The notes: generated by a model from the sequence alone, not told the origin. A stretch of DNA of 18,047 nucleotides from RHKX01 sp035695265 (GCA_035695265.1 DASSEM010000231.1:1-18047), one strand, 5' to 3'; counted from the first letter of the stretch, positions 6,708 through 13,738 are shown. Numbers and translations: made by a program.

Positions 6708-6714
6708 CGCGCCG

Positions 6715-7464
6715 GTGAGCAGCGACCCCAAACCGGAGCCCGCGGCCGGCGCGGAGGCCCCGGTCCCGCCCACCCCATCGATCCCGCCGATCCCGATCCT
6801 CGGCGGCACCGGCGCGCTCGGCTACGGGCTCGCCATCCGCTGGGCCGGCGCCGGGGCCGAGGTCGTGATCGGATCGCGCGAAACGGGCCGCGCCGAGGAC
6901 GCGGCGGCGAAGGTTCGCGAGAAGGTCCCCGGCGCCCGGGTCGAGGGGCTCGAGAACGCCGCGGCGACGACCCGCGGCCCGATCGTCTTCCTCACCGTGC
7001 CGTTCCGGGCCCAGTCGGAGACCCTCAACAACCTCCGCGAGGTGCTCGAGCCCGGGCAGACGCTCGTCGACTGCACGGTCCCGCTCGCCGCGGCGGTGAG
7101 CGGCAAGGCGACGCGGACGCTCGGGGTCTGGCAGGGCTCGGCGGCCGAGCAGGCCCAGGAGATGGTGCCCGACGGGGTCACCGTCGTCTCGGCGCTCCAC
7201 ACGGTCGGCGCGCCGACCCTGAGCGACCCCGGCGCCGTGCTCGACGAGGACGTGCTGGTCTGCGGCGACCGCAAGCGCGACAAAGCGCCGGTCGCGCGGC
7301 TGATCGAGCTCATCGACGGGCTGCGGGCCGTCAACGCCGGGCCGCTCGAAACGGCGCGGATCGCGGAGCAGCTCACCCCGCTGCTGATCTCGGTGAACGT
7401 CCGCTACAAGGCCCATGCCGGCATCAAGCTCGTGGGGCTGCCCGACGGAGACCCCTGGACGTGA
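6715..7464 (+). CDS. npdG: NADPH-dependent F420 reductase (F420:NADP oxidoreductase)
   Basis: This is a 249-residue protein from the GTG at 6715. It passes hydride between F420H2 and NADP in the cytoplasm. An N-terminal Pro/Ala-rich extension of about 28 residues precedes the Rossmann motif ILGGTGALGYGLAIRWA, followed by VVIGSRE; the Ser-Arg after this strand fits NADP preference. IVFLTVPF, TLVDCTVPL, SALHTVGAPTLSDP and VLVCGDRK are family blocks. The closing NVRYKAHAGIKLVGLP is also typical of Fno/NpdG. It is the first gene of the F420 operon, with its TGA overlapping the cofD GTG. The GTG has no close ribosome site but has TAGACT 7 nt upstream, so it is probably leaderless. Open frame extends further 5' but that part is antisense to the thioesterase gene. 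Confidence 0.92.
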   Translation: MSSDPKPEPAAGAEAPVPPTPSIPPIPILGGTGALGYGLAIRWAGAGAEVVIGSRETGRAEDAAAKVREKVPGARVEGLENAAATTRGPIVFLTVPFRAQSETLNNLREVLEPGQTLVDCTVPLAAAVSGKATRTLGVWQGSAAEQAQEMVPDGVTVVSALHTVGAPTLSDPGAVLDEDVLVCGDRKRDKAPVARLIELIDGLRAVNAGPLETARIAEQLTPLLISVNVRYKAHAGIKLVGLPDGDPWT

Positions 7465-8390
7465 ACGTCGTCGCGCTCGCCGGCGGGACCGGAGGCGCGA
7501 AGCTCGCCGCCGGCCTGCAGGAGGTCGCCGGCGCGGGACTGACCGTGATCGCGAACACCGGCGACGACGTCGAGGCGCTCGGCGTCCACGTCTCCCCCGA
7601 CCCCGACCTCTGCACCTACTGGCTGTGTGGCGAGATCGACGAGGAGCGCGGCTGGGGGATCCGCGGGGACGGCTTCACCGTGTTCGAGCGCCTCACCGAG
7701 CTCGGCGCCCCCGACTGGTTCGGGCTCTCCGACCGCGATCTGGCGACCTGCCTCGAACGCCGACGGCGCCTGGAGCTCGGCGACCGTCCCACCGCGATCG
7801 CCGCGGACCTCGCGCGGGCGCTCGGCGCGGAGGCGACGGTGCTGCCGATGTGCGACGAGCCGGTCCGGACGCTCGTCCGGACCGCCGCGGGGCGGCTCGG
7901 TCTCCAGGAGTTCCTCGTCCGTGAGCGTGCCGAGCCGGAGATCGAGGCGGTCGAGCTTCGCGGCATCGAGGCGGCGACGGTGAGCGCCGAGGTCGCGGCT
8001 GCGATCGGCTTCGCCGAGGTGATCGTGATCGGGCCGTCGAACCCGGTGATCTCAATCGGCCCGATCCTCGCGGTCCCGGGCATGAAGGCCGCGATCGCCG
8101 ACTCCGCCGCGCCGGTCGTAGCCGTCAGCCCGTTCGTGGCCGGCGCCGTCGTCAAGGGCCCGACCGAGCCGTTCATGCGGGCGGCCGGGATGGAGCCGTC
8201 AGCGGCGGGGATCGCCGGCGCCTACGGGGAGGTCGCCGACGGGCTGATCGTCGATGCGGCCGATCCCGGCCCCGGCCCAGCCCACGACGGCCTCGTGGTC
8301 CGGCGTCTCGACACCCTGATGGACGGCGCCGATGGTCGCCGCCGCGTCGCCACGGCGACCCTCGAGCTCGCCACGGAGCTGGGCGGCTGA
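7461..8390 (+). CDS. cofD: 2-phospho-L-lactate transferase (CofD/FbiA)
   Basis: This is a 309-residue protein of normal length. It transfers the phospholactyl (or phosphoenolpyruvyl) group from the guanylylated donor onto the deazaflavin Fo to give F420-0 or dehydro-F420-0. The N-terminal nucleotide loop is VALAGGTGGAKLAAGLQ. NTGDDVEALGVHVSPDPDLC and TYWLCGEID form the conserved Fo/metal region, with an Asp pair. MCDEPVRTLV, IGPSNPVISIGPIL and SPFVAGAVVKGP are further family blocks. The GTG start overlaps the npdG stop (GTGA), so expression is coupled. Whether the donor is lactyl or PEP cannot be read from the sequence. Confidence 0.95.
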   Translation: MNVVALAGGTGGAKLAAGLQEVAGAGLTVIANTGDDVEALGVHVSPDPDLCTYWLCGEIDEERGWGIRGDGFTVFERLTELGAPDWFGLSDRDLATCLERRRRLELGDRPTAIAADLARALGAEATVLPMCDEPVRTLVRTAAGRLGLQEFLVRERAEPEIEAVELRGIEAATVSAEVAAAIGFAEVIVIGPSNPVISIGPILAVPGMKAAIADSAAPVVAVSPFVAGAVVKGPTEPFMRAAGMEPSAAGIAGAYGEVADGLIVDAADPGPGPAHDGLVVRRLDTLMDGADGRRRVATATLELATELGG

Positions 8391-8395
8391 GCGAT

Positions 8396-9052
8396 ATGCG
8401 AGCGACCGCGATCGTCCCCGTGAAGCGCTTCGGGGCGGCCAAGCAGCGCCTCACGGGCACCGAGGCCGCCACCCACCGTCCGGCGCTCGTCAAGGCCATG
8501 CTGGCCGACGTCCTGCTCGGGCTGAACGAATCGCGACTCGTAGACCGGATCGTCGTCGTCACCGGTGAGCCGCTGGCGATCGAGGTCGCCGCCGAGGCCG
8601 GCGCCGAGCACCTCGACGACCCCGGCGACGGCGGCCACTCCGAGGCCGCGGGGATCGGCGTCGCCGAAGCGCTCCTCCGCGGTGACGAGTGCGTCGCCCT
8701 GATCGCCGGCGACTGCCCGCTGCTCGAGGGATTCGAGCTCGACCGCGAGCTCGATGCCCAGGCGCCCGGCGTCGCGCTGATCCCCGACCGCCACGGCAGC
8801 GGGACCAACGGGCTGATCCTGACCCCGCCGGACGCGATCCGGCCGGCGTTCGGGCCGGGCAGCCGTGAGCGTCACCTGGCGCTGGCCCGCGAGGCCGGCG
8901 TCCGCTGCCGGATCGCCACGGTCCCGTCGATGGCCCTCGACCTCGACACCGGCGAGGACTTGCGGCAGCTCGTGCTCGCGCTCGCGGCCGACCCGGCGCG
9001 CGCCCCGGCGACGTCCGCGGCTCTGAAGCGGCTCGGCGAATCGGCGGATTGA
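8396..9052 (+). CDS. cofC: 2-phospho-L-lactate (or PEP) guanylyltransferase (CofC/FbiD)
   Basis: This is a 218-residue protein. It activates 2-phospholactate or phosphoenolpyruvate with GTP to make the donor used by CofD. The start AIVPVKRFGAAKQRL is the family's nucleotide-binding N-terminus. VVVTGEPL, the metal/nucleotide segment LIAGDCPLL (most members have GDLPLL), DRHGSGTNGLIL and FGPGSRERHLALA all fit. The ATG at 8396 follows the cofD stop by 5 nt, and the end overlaps the cofE start. Actinobacterial FbiD enzymes studied so far prefer PEP, which bears on the missing reductase domain in the next gene. Confidence 0.93.
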   Translation: MRATAIVPVKRFGAAKQRLTGTEAATHRPALVKAMLADVLLGLNESRLVDRIVVVTGEPLAIEVAAEAGAEHLDDPGDGGHSEAAGIGVAEALLRGDECVALIAGDCPLLEGFELDRELDAQAPGVALIPDRHGSGTNGLILTPPDAIRPAFGPGSRERHLALAREAGVRCRIATVPSMALDLDTGEDLRQLVLALAADPARAPATSAALKRLGESAD

Positions 9053-9795
9053 CCGGCCGGGTCGAGATCGAGCCGGTCCCCGGCCTGCCTGAGATCGCGC
9101 CGGGCGACCCGCTCGGCGAGCTGATTGCGACCGCCGCCGCGCCCCGCGACGGGGATGTCGTCGTGATCGCCCAGAAGGTGGTCTCGAAGGCGGAGGGCCG
9201 GCGGCGACGGCTCACCGGCGTCGAGCCCTCGGCGCGGGCGCGGGAGCTCGGCGGCCGGCTCGGCAAGGACTCCCGCCTGGTCGAGCTGATCCTCGCCGAG
9301 ACGGCGCGTGTCCTCCGCGACGAGCGGGTCCTGATCGTCGAGACCCATTCCGGCCTCGTCTGCGCCAACGCCGGCATCGACTCCTCGAACGTCGGCGGTG
9401 ACGACGAGGTCCTGCTCCTCCCCGCCGACCCCGACGGCTCGGCGCGGCGGCTCCGCGCCGAGATCGCGGCAGCGACCGGCGCCCGGATCGCGGTGATCGT
9501 CAGCGACAGCTTCGGTCGCCCCTGGCGGGTCGGCCAGGCCGAAGTCGCGATCGGCTGCGCCGGCATCGACCCGATCGACGACTGGCGCGGACGCCCTGAC
9601 CGTGCCGGCCGCGAGCTGCAGGCGACCGAGGTCGCCCTCGCCGACCAGCTCGCCGCCGCCGCCGACCTCTGCCGCGACAAGGCGTCGGGCACCCCCGCCG
9701 CCGTCATCCGCGGCCTCGCCGACCGCGTCACCGACGCCGACGGCCCCGGCGCCGCGGCCCTGCAGCGGGACCGTGCCACCGACCTCTTTCGTTGA
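9049..9795 (+). CDS. cofE: Coenzyme F420-0:L-glutamate ligase (CofE), stand-alone form
   Basis: This is a 248-residue protein. It adds L-glutamate residues to F420-0 with GTP. VVVIAQKVVSKAEGR (the K-x-x-S-K-x-E-G motif), ETHSGLVCANAGIDSSNV, IVSDSFGRPWRVGQAEVAIG and DWRGRPDRAGRELQATEVALADQL are diagnostic blocks. It ends at the CofE domain. Actinobacterial FbiB carries an extra C-terminal nitroreductase-like domain of about 200 residues that reduces dehydro-F420-0, and this is absent here. The start is a TTG (9049) overlapping the cofC TGA (TTGA); no better start is visible downstream before the conserved region. It is the last gene of the plus-strand F420 operon. Confidence 0.93.
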   Translation: MTGRVEIEPVPGLPEIAPGDPLGELIATAAAPRDGDVVVIAQKVVSKAEGRRRRLTGVEPSARARELGGRLGKDSRLVELILAETARVLRDERVLIVETHSGLVCANAGIDSSNVGGDDEVLLLPADPDGSARRLRAEIAAATGARIAVIVSDSFGRPWRVGQAEVAIGCAGIDPIDDWRGRPDRAGRELQATEVALADQLAAAADLCRDKASGTPAAVIRGLADRVTDADGPGAAALQRDRATDLFR

Positions 9796-9837
9796 GCGAC
9801 GAATAGCAACCAACTATTGGCAACAACTCGTCGCTCA
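9793..9837. terminator. Bidirectional hairpin between convergent cofE and fbiC
   Basis: A perfect 10-bp inverted repeat, TGAGCGACGA (9793-9802) and TCGTCGCTCA (9828-9837), includes the cofE stop codon. The 25-nt interior is notably AT-richer than its surroundings. It contains two smaller inverted pairs, ATAG/CTAT (9803-9806, 9814-9817) and CCAA/TTGG (9810-9813, 9817-9820). The position between two converging genes suits a terminator working both ways. There is no U-tract on either side, so it may instead be a short dispersed repeat. Confidence 0.55.
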
Positions 9838-9845
9838 CCGGCGCA

Positions 9846-12074
9846 TCAATACGTCTCGAGCACCTCGTAGAGAGTCGAGCGCTGCGCCGGCGTGCGGCCG
9901 GCGGCGCGGGCGGCGGCGATCAGGTCGGAGGGCTCCAGGCGGGAGCCGTGCTGGGAGCCTGCCATGCGGGAGATGCTCTCCTCCATCAGCGTGCCGCCGA
10001 GGTCGTTGACGCCCCAGCTCAGCGCCTCGGTGGCGGCGCCGAGGCCCATCTTCACCCAGCTCGCCTGGAGGTTCGGGATCGTCCTGCCGAGGGCGAGCCG
10101 GAAGACGGCCGTGTGCTTGAGGTTCTCGGCGTCGGAGATCTCCTCGATCCCGTGCGTACGGCCGAGCATCGTGTGGTAGGGGATGAAGCTGAGCGGCACG
10201 AACTCGGTGATGCCCCCGGTCCGCTCCTGGACGGCGCGGATGACGCCCATGTGCTCGGCGAGCTCCTCCGGCGTCTCGATATGGCCGAACATCACGGTCG
10301 AGGTCGAACGCAGCCCGGCGCGATGGGACGCCTCGATGATCTCGACCCAGCGGCGTGCCGGCAGCTTGTTCGGCGAGATTCGGTTGCGGACCCCGTCCTC
10401 GAGCACCTCGGCGGCCGTGCCCGGGGTCGAGCCGAGCCCGCAGTCGCGGAGGTAGCCGAAGACCCAGTCGGGATCGCGGCCGGAGCGCTCGCACATGAAG
10501 TGGACCTCCATCGGCGAGTAGGCGTGGAGGTGGATCTCGGGCGCGACCTCCTTCGCCCGCCGCAGCCACTCGCCGTAGCGGTCGAGCGTGTAGTCGGGGT
10601 GGATCCCTCCCTGCATGCAGATCTCGGTCGCGCCGAACGCGACCGCCTCGCGGACCCGGCCGGCGAACTCGTCGGCGCCGATCTCGTAGGCGTCGGGGCT
10701 GCGGGCGGTCTGCCCGAACCCGCAGAACGCGCAGCCGACCGTGCAGACGTTGGTGAAGTTGATGTTGCGGTTGACGACGAACGTCGCGACGTCGCCGGCG
10801 AGCTCGGCGCGGAGCTCGTCGGCCGCGGCGCGGATCTCGGCGATCGCCTCGGGCCTGGTCTCGGCGAACAGCGCGACGAGCTCCGCTCGGCTCAGCTCCT
10901 CGCCCGCGCGGCCGCGGGCGACGGCGCGGTGCACCGGGTCGGCCGGGCCGAGCGCCTGCCCCCCGTTGCCGTTTGCCGCGGCGGGGACTGCGCGGCGCGG
11001 CAGGAACGTCGGGTAGCGGTCGGCGAGGACGTCGAGCACCCGCCGATCGACCCACTCCTCGTTCATGTACTGCGGGTACACGCAGAGGCGCTCGGTCAGC
11101 GCGTAGCCGCGCGGCCGCAGTCGCTTGCGGACCTGAAGCGGGCTCGGGAACGGGTGCTCGGGCGAGATGTGGTCGCCGTTGGCGGAGAGACCGCCGAGGT
11201 CGGTGGCACCCGCCTCGACGAGGTCGAGCCACCAGTCGGAGAGGTTGGGCGGGACCTGGATCCCGACCTCGGGCATCAGCCGCCGCGACTCGGCGATGAG
11301 CCGCTTCATCTCCTCGAGCGACACCGGCGAAGCCCACTCGGGCCACTTCACCCGCTCCGCGCTCACGGTTCCTCGCTCCTCGCTCCTTGCTCCTTGCGCC
11401 CACTGCCGCTCACTCGCCTCCGCCGCGATCGCCGCCACCTCGGCGCCGTAGTAACGGGGATGGGGGACGAAGTTCTGGAGGATCACCTCCTGGATGTGTC
11501 CGTGCTTGTGCTGCAGGGCGGCCAGCGCTTCGAGCGAGGCGACCCGCTCCTCCTCGCTCTCGCCGATCCCGACGAGGATCCCGCTCGTGAACGGTATCCG
11601 GGCCTCGCCGGCCGCCTCGATCGCCGCCAGGCGGACGCGCGGGTGCTTGGTCGGCGAGCCGGCGTGGACGGTCTCCATCAGCCGCTCGCTGATCGACTCC
11701 AGCATCAATCCCTGCGAGGCGGTCACCTCGCGCAGCCGCAGGTAGTGGTCGCGGTCGGCGACGCCGATGTTGGTGTGCGGCAGAAGTCCGCGCTCGAGCG
11801 CCTCCGCGCAGGCCCAGCGCACGTAGGAGGTGAAGTCCACGTGCCCCCAGGAGCGCAGGCGCTCGGCGACGATCGGATTGACCTCGGGCCGCTCGCCGGT
11901 GAGGACGAGCAGCTCCTTGACGTTGCGTGCGGCGGCCGAGTCGAGGCGCTCCAGCACCCGCTCGGGAGGGTGCACGTGCGCCTGGTGGGTCGCGAACGCG
12001 CAGTACTTGCAGTAGCAGCGGCAGGTCCGCGCCAGCGAGAGCGTCAGGTTCCGGGAGAAGGTGACGCGCCGCAT
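9846..12074 (-). CDS. fbiC: FbiC: Fo (7,8-didemethyl-8-hydroxy-5-deazariboflavin) synthase, CofG-CofH fusion
   Basis: This is a 742-residue double radical-SAM enzyme that builds the F420 chromophore from tyrosine and a ribityl-uracil precursor. The CofG half has a CX3CX2C cluster motif (C18, C22, C25 in CRCYCKYC), followed by LLVLTGERPEVNP and LESISERLMETVHAGSPTK. The CofH half begins near residue 385 and has CTVGCAFC (C444, C448, C451), MQGGIHPDYT, HAYSPMEV, SPNKLPARRW and NDLGGTLMEESISRMAG. I start at the ATG 12074 because TAGCGT lies exactly 7 nt before it; a GTG at 12083 overlaps that box. The fusion is typical of actinobacteria. At about 742 residues it is somewhat shorter than mycobacterial FbiC. 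A heptamer repeat inserts a hydrophilic stretch at about residues 225-238. It converges on cofE. Confidence 0.95.
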   Translation of the reverse strand: MRRVTFSRNLTLSLARTCRCYCKYCAFATHQAHVHPPERVLERLDSAAARNVKELLVLTGERPEVNPIVAERLRSWGHVDFTSYVRWACAEALERGLLPHTNIGVADRDHYLRLREVTASQGLMLESISERLMETVHAGSPTKHPRVRLAAIEAAGEARIPFTSGILVGIGESEEERVASLEALAALQHKHGHIQEVILQNFVPHPRYYGAEVAAIAAEASERQWAQGARSEERGTVSAERVKWPEWASPVSLEEMKRLIAESRRLMPEVGIQVPPNLSDWWLDLVEAGATDLGGLSANGDHISPEHPFPSPLQVRKRLRPRGYALTERLCVYPQYMNEEWVDRRVLDVLADRYPTFLPRRAVPAAANGNGGQALGPADPVHRAVARGRAGEELSRAELVALFAETRPEAIAEIRAAADELRAELAGDVATFVVNRNINFTNVCTVGCAFCGFGQTARSPDAYEIGADEFAGRVREAVAFGATEICMQGGIHPDYTLDRYGEWLRRAKEVAPEIHLHAYSPMEVHFMCERSGRDPDWVFGYLRDCGLGSTPGTAAEVLEDGVRNRISPNKLPARRWVEIIEASHRAGLRSTSTVMFGHIETPEELAEHMGVIRAVQERTGGITEFVPLSFIPYHTMLGRTHGIEEISDAENLKHTAVFRLALGRTIPNLQASWVKMGLGAATEALSWGVNDLGGTLMEESISRMAGSQHGSRLEPSDLIAAARAAGRTPAQRSTLYEVLETY
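11371..11398. repeat. Tandem heptamer repeat (4 x 7 bp) inside fbiC
   Basis: Four adjacent copies read CCTCGCT, CCTCGCT, CCTTGCT and CCTTGCG. They encode AQGARSEERG on the minus strand, a hydrophilic stretch between the CofG core and the next conserved block (EWASPVSLEEMKRL). The wording GARSEERG is typical of heptamer repeats of the AGCGAGG/AGCAAGG type, which I recall seeing in several high-GC genomes. Confidence 0.75.
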
Positions 12075-12081
12075 CGCCGCC

Positions 12082-12087
12082 ACGCTA
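12082..12087 (-). promoter_or_regulatory. -10 box for fbiC
   Basis: TAGCGT (12087-12082) lies 7 nt before the ATG at 12074, implying a leaderless mRNA. It directly follows the stem-loop at 12093-12125, whose loop would hold any -35 contact. No good -35 sequence is seen. Confidence 0.5.
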
Positions 12088-12092
12088 ACGAA

Positions 12093-12125
12093 CCGGGACG
12101 CTCCGCCCGCGGCGAAGCGTCCCGG
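12093..12125 (-). terminator. Stem-loop between aquaporin and fbiC genes
   Basis: A perfect 10-bp inverted repeat, CCGGGACGCT (12093-12102) and AGCGTCCCGG (12116-12125), encloses a 13-nt GC-rich loop. It lies 22 nt beyond the aquaporin stop codon on the minus strand. Only TTCGTT follows, so the U-tract is weak. It probably ends or attenuates the aquaporin transcript just before the fbiC promoter. Confidence 0.6.
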
Positions 12126-12147
12126 CCGGCGGGCCGCCCGGCTCGGG

Positions 12148-12903
12148 CTACTTCTGCGGGCGCGCCGTGGTCCCGGTCGATGGCCCGGTGGCCTTCTCGA
12201 GCTCCGGCTCGGTTTCCCCGGCCGAGATCACCAGCTTGTAGATCGCGACCGCGATCAGGCCACCGAGAAGAGGTCCGACGATGTAGGGCCAGACGCCGCC
12301 CCACTCGTTGCTGACCAGCGCCGGTCCGAACCAGCGGGCCGGGTTGAAGGAGCCGCCGGTGAGCGGTCCGAAGATGAAGACGCAGAACGCGAACGTGAGC
12401 CCGATCGTGAGCGGGCCCCACTCGTTGCGGGCGCGCTTGTTCATCGCCACCGCGACGACCCCGAGGACGATCAGCAGCGCGCCGATCCCCTCGCCGATCA
12501 TGCCCGCGAAATCGCTGCCGAGCAGCGGGCTGACGTCGGCAGCGCCCCAGTTGACCGCGCGGCCCTCGTCGAGCAGCATCCCCTTGACCGCGAGCGCGCC
12601 GAGCACGGCTCCGGAGAGCTGGGCGAGGATGTAGACGATCGCGTCGATCGGATCGATCCGGCGCAGGGCCGCGGCAGCGACCGTCACCGCGGGGTTGAAG
12701 TGACCGCCGCTGACGGCCCCGAAGGCCATGATCAGCGCGAACAGCACGAGCCCCTGCGTGAAGCCGACGACGGCGAAGTCGGAGCCGAACTGGGCCGAGC
12801 CCCCGGCGGCGACGTAGAGCGTGATGACGGTCCCGATGACGAAGACCAGGAAGAACGTCCCGATCAGCTCCGCGATGTAAGCGGCCAGTCCTCGATCCTG
12901 CAC
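12148..12903 (-). CDS. Aquaporin / MIP-family channel
   Basis: This is a 251-residue inner-membrane channel with six predicted membrane helices. Both pore motifs are intact: SGGHFNPAVT (NPA at 70-72) and TGGSFNPARW (NPA at 188-190). The second NPA-R is followed by WFGPAL rather than the D-x-GP seen in GlpF, so water versus glycerol or another small solute cannot be decided. The GTG at 12903 is chosen because AGGAGG (12918-12913) lies 9 nt upstream and MIP proteins begin with a helix right after AAYIAELIGTFFLVF. A frame extending to 12978 would add an unlikely Pro/Arg-rich leader that crosses the promoter. The C-terminus is a short charged tail. It stands alone with a stem-loop behind it. Confidence 0.9.
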   Translation of the reverse strand: MQDRGLAAYIAELIGTFFLVFVIGTVITLYVAAGGSAQFGSDFAVVGFTQGLVLFALIMAFGAVSGGHFNPAVTVAAAALRRIDPIDAIVYILAQLSGAVLGALAVKGMLLDEGRAVNWGAADVSPLLGSDFAGMIGEGIGALLIVLGVVAVAMNKRARNEWGPLTIGLTFAFCVFIFGPLTGGSFNPARWFGPALVSNEWGGVWPYIVGPLLGGLIAVAIYKLVISAGETEPELEKATGPSTGTTARPQK

Positions 12904-12912
12904 TCTCAAAAA

Positions 12913-12965
12913 CCTCCTGTAGGGGCGACTCGCGCCACCGGCGCGGTTGGGCGGCGGCCAGTCTA
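12913..12965 (-). promoter_or_regulatory. Promoter, leader and ribosome site of the aquaporin gene
   Basis: A -10-like TAGACT (12965-12960) would start a leader of about 50 nt. The leader ends with a strong AGGAGG ribosome site (12918-12913), 9 nt before the GTG. It is the best Shine-Dalgarno match in the window and contrasts with the leaderless starts of several neighbours. Confidence 0.55.
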
Positions 12966-12999
12966 GTACCCGGACCACCCTTAACCGCGGGTTGGGCGC

Positions 13000-13326
13000 T
13001 CAGCGGCCCCGTTCGAGGACCGCGGCGACGAGCTCGGGAAGCTCACGCGCCATCCGCGACCGCGGCACGACGAGGTCGAGCCCAGCGGCCTCGGCCCGGC
13101 GCCGGGTGGCGACGTCGACGTGCGAGTAGAAGCCGATCGCCGGCGGTCCCGCGGCGGCGATCAGCGCCGGATCGACGAGCTCGAGATCGGCGACGACCAC
13201 GTCGTATGAGCCGGCCTCGGCGCCCGGGTCGGAGCTGACCGTGACCTCGTGGCCGGCCGCGGCGAGCGGCGCCTCGACCCGGCTCGCCAGCATCAGGTCC
13301 GAGACCAGTGCGAGGACGCGCGCCAT
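13000..13326 (-). CDS. Receiver-like (degenerate response-regulator) domain protein
   Basis: This is a 108-residue single-domain protein with the beta-alpha pattern of a CheY-like receiver. VLALVSDLMLASRVEAPLAAAGHEVTV is followed by SYDVVVADLEL, where D47 would be the phospho-acceptor, then PAIGFYSH and LVVPRSRM. Only one acidic pocket residue (D10) is seen near the N-terminus, and the conserved Lys after the fifth strand is replaced by Arg. Normal phosphorelay is therefore doubtful and it may be a pseudo-receiver. It follows the 120-residue gene by 9 nt and probably shares its transcript. No DNA-binding or output domain is present. Confidence 0.62.
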   Translation of the reverse strand: MARVLALVSDLMLASRVEAPLAAAGHEVTVSSDPGAEAGSYDVVVADLELVDPALIAAAGPPAIGFYSHVDVATRRRAEAAGLDLVVPRSRMARELPELVAAVLERGR

Positions 13327-13335
13327 CCCGCCTGC

Positions 13336-13698
13336 CTAGATCGAGCGCCGGCGCCGGTACTCGGCGCGAACGCTCTCCGGCCGGCCCCAGAGCTGGCGGA
13401 CCTCGGCCCGGCCCTCGTTGAGGTCGCGGACGATCAGCTCGCCCTCGATCCCCTGACGGTCGAGCATCTCGAGCACCCAGGCGACCGTCTCCGGCGCCGC
13501 GGCGTGCCCGAACCCGTTGGCGACGTTGATCCGCCAGTGCCAGTCCGCCTCCGAGTACGGCTGCGCGTTGACCTGTGTCATCGGGATCGAAGCGTCCACG
13601 TAGCGCGTCTCGTCGGCAATCCGCAGGTCCAGCTCCATGTCCGTCCAGTCGCGCGGCAGCGACTCGACGATCTCCTGAAACGACTCGGCGAGCGCCAT
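13336..13698 (-). CDS. Small protein of unknown function (120 residues)
   Basis: I do not recognise this family. From the ATG at 13698 it reads MALAESFQEIVESLPRDW, then MELDLRIADETRYVDASIPM, QPYSEADWHWRINVANGFG and PETVAWVLEMLDRQGIEGEL, ending in a basic tail (SVRAEYRRRRSI). It is soluble, rich in Trp and acidic residues, and has no signal peptide. The tidy codon use and its place upstream of the receiver-like gene argue for a real gene. The start is supported by TAGGCT exactly 7 nt upstream; an ATG at 13728 would add ten Gly/Leu-rich residues across that box. Confidence 0.65.
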   Translation of the reverse strand: MALAESFQEIVESLPRDWTDMELDLRIADETRYVDASIPMTQVNAQPYSEADWHWRINVANGFGHAAAPETVAWVLEMLDRQGIEGELIVRDLNEGRAEVRQLWGRPESVRAEYRRRRSI

Positions 13699-13705
13699 CG
13701 ACGCA

Positions 13706-13711
13706 AGCCTA
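13706..13711 (-). promoter_or_regulatory. -10 box for the 120-residue gene
   Basis: TAGGCT (13711-13706) lies 7 nt before the ATG at 13698, just after the NRAMP stop codon at 13739. It suggests that the two small genes are transcribed separately from the metal operon. No terminator is visible between them. Confidence 0.5.
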
Positions 13712-13738
13712 CCGCCGCCGAAGCCCATGGATCTCGAG

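Noticed and set aside
9835..11403. Minus-strand 522-codon frame starting MGARSKERGARN
   Set aside because: It is a shifted frame of fbiC that begins at the heptamer repeat; the Arg/Pro-rich product has no fold and the fbiC frame carries all catalytic motifs.
12075..12083. GTG at 12083 as the fbiC start
   Set aside because: It falls in the TAGCGT -10 box, and the ATG at 12074 has the 7-nt spacing seen at other leaderless starts here.
12904..12978. Upstream extension of the aquaporin frame to 12978
   Set aside because: It would cross the AGGAGG ribosome site and the TAGACT box and give a Pro/Arg-rich leader not found in aquaporins.
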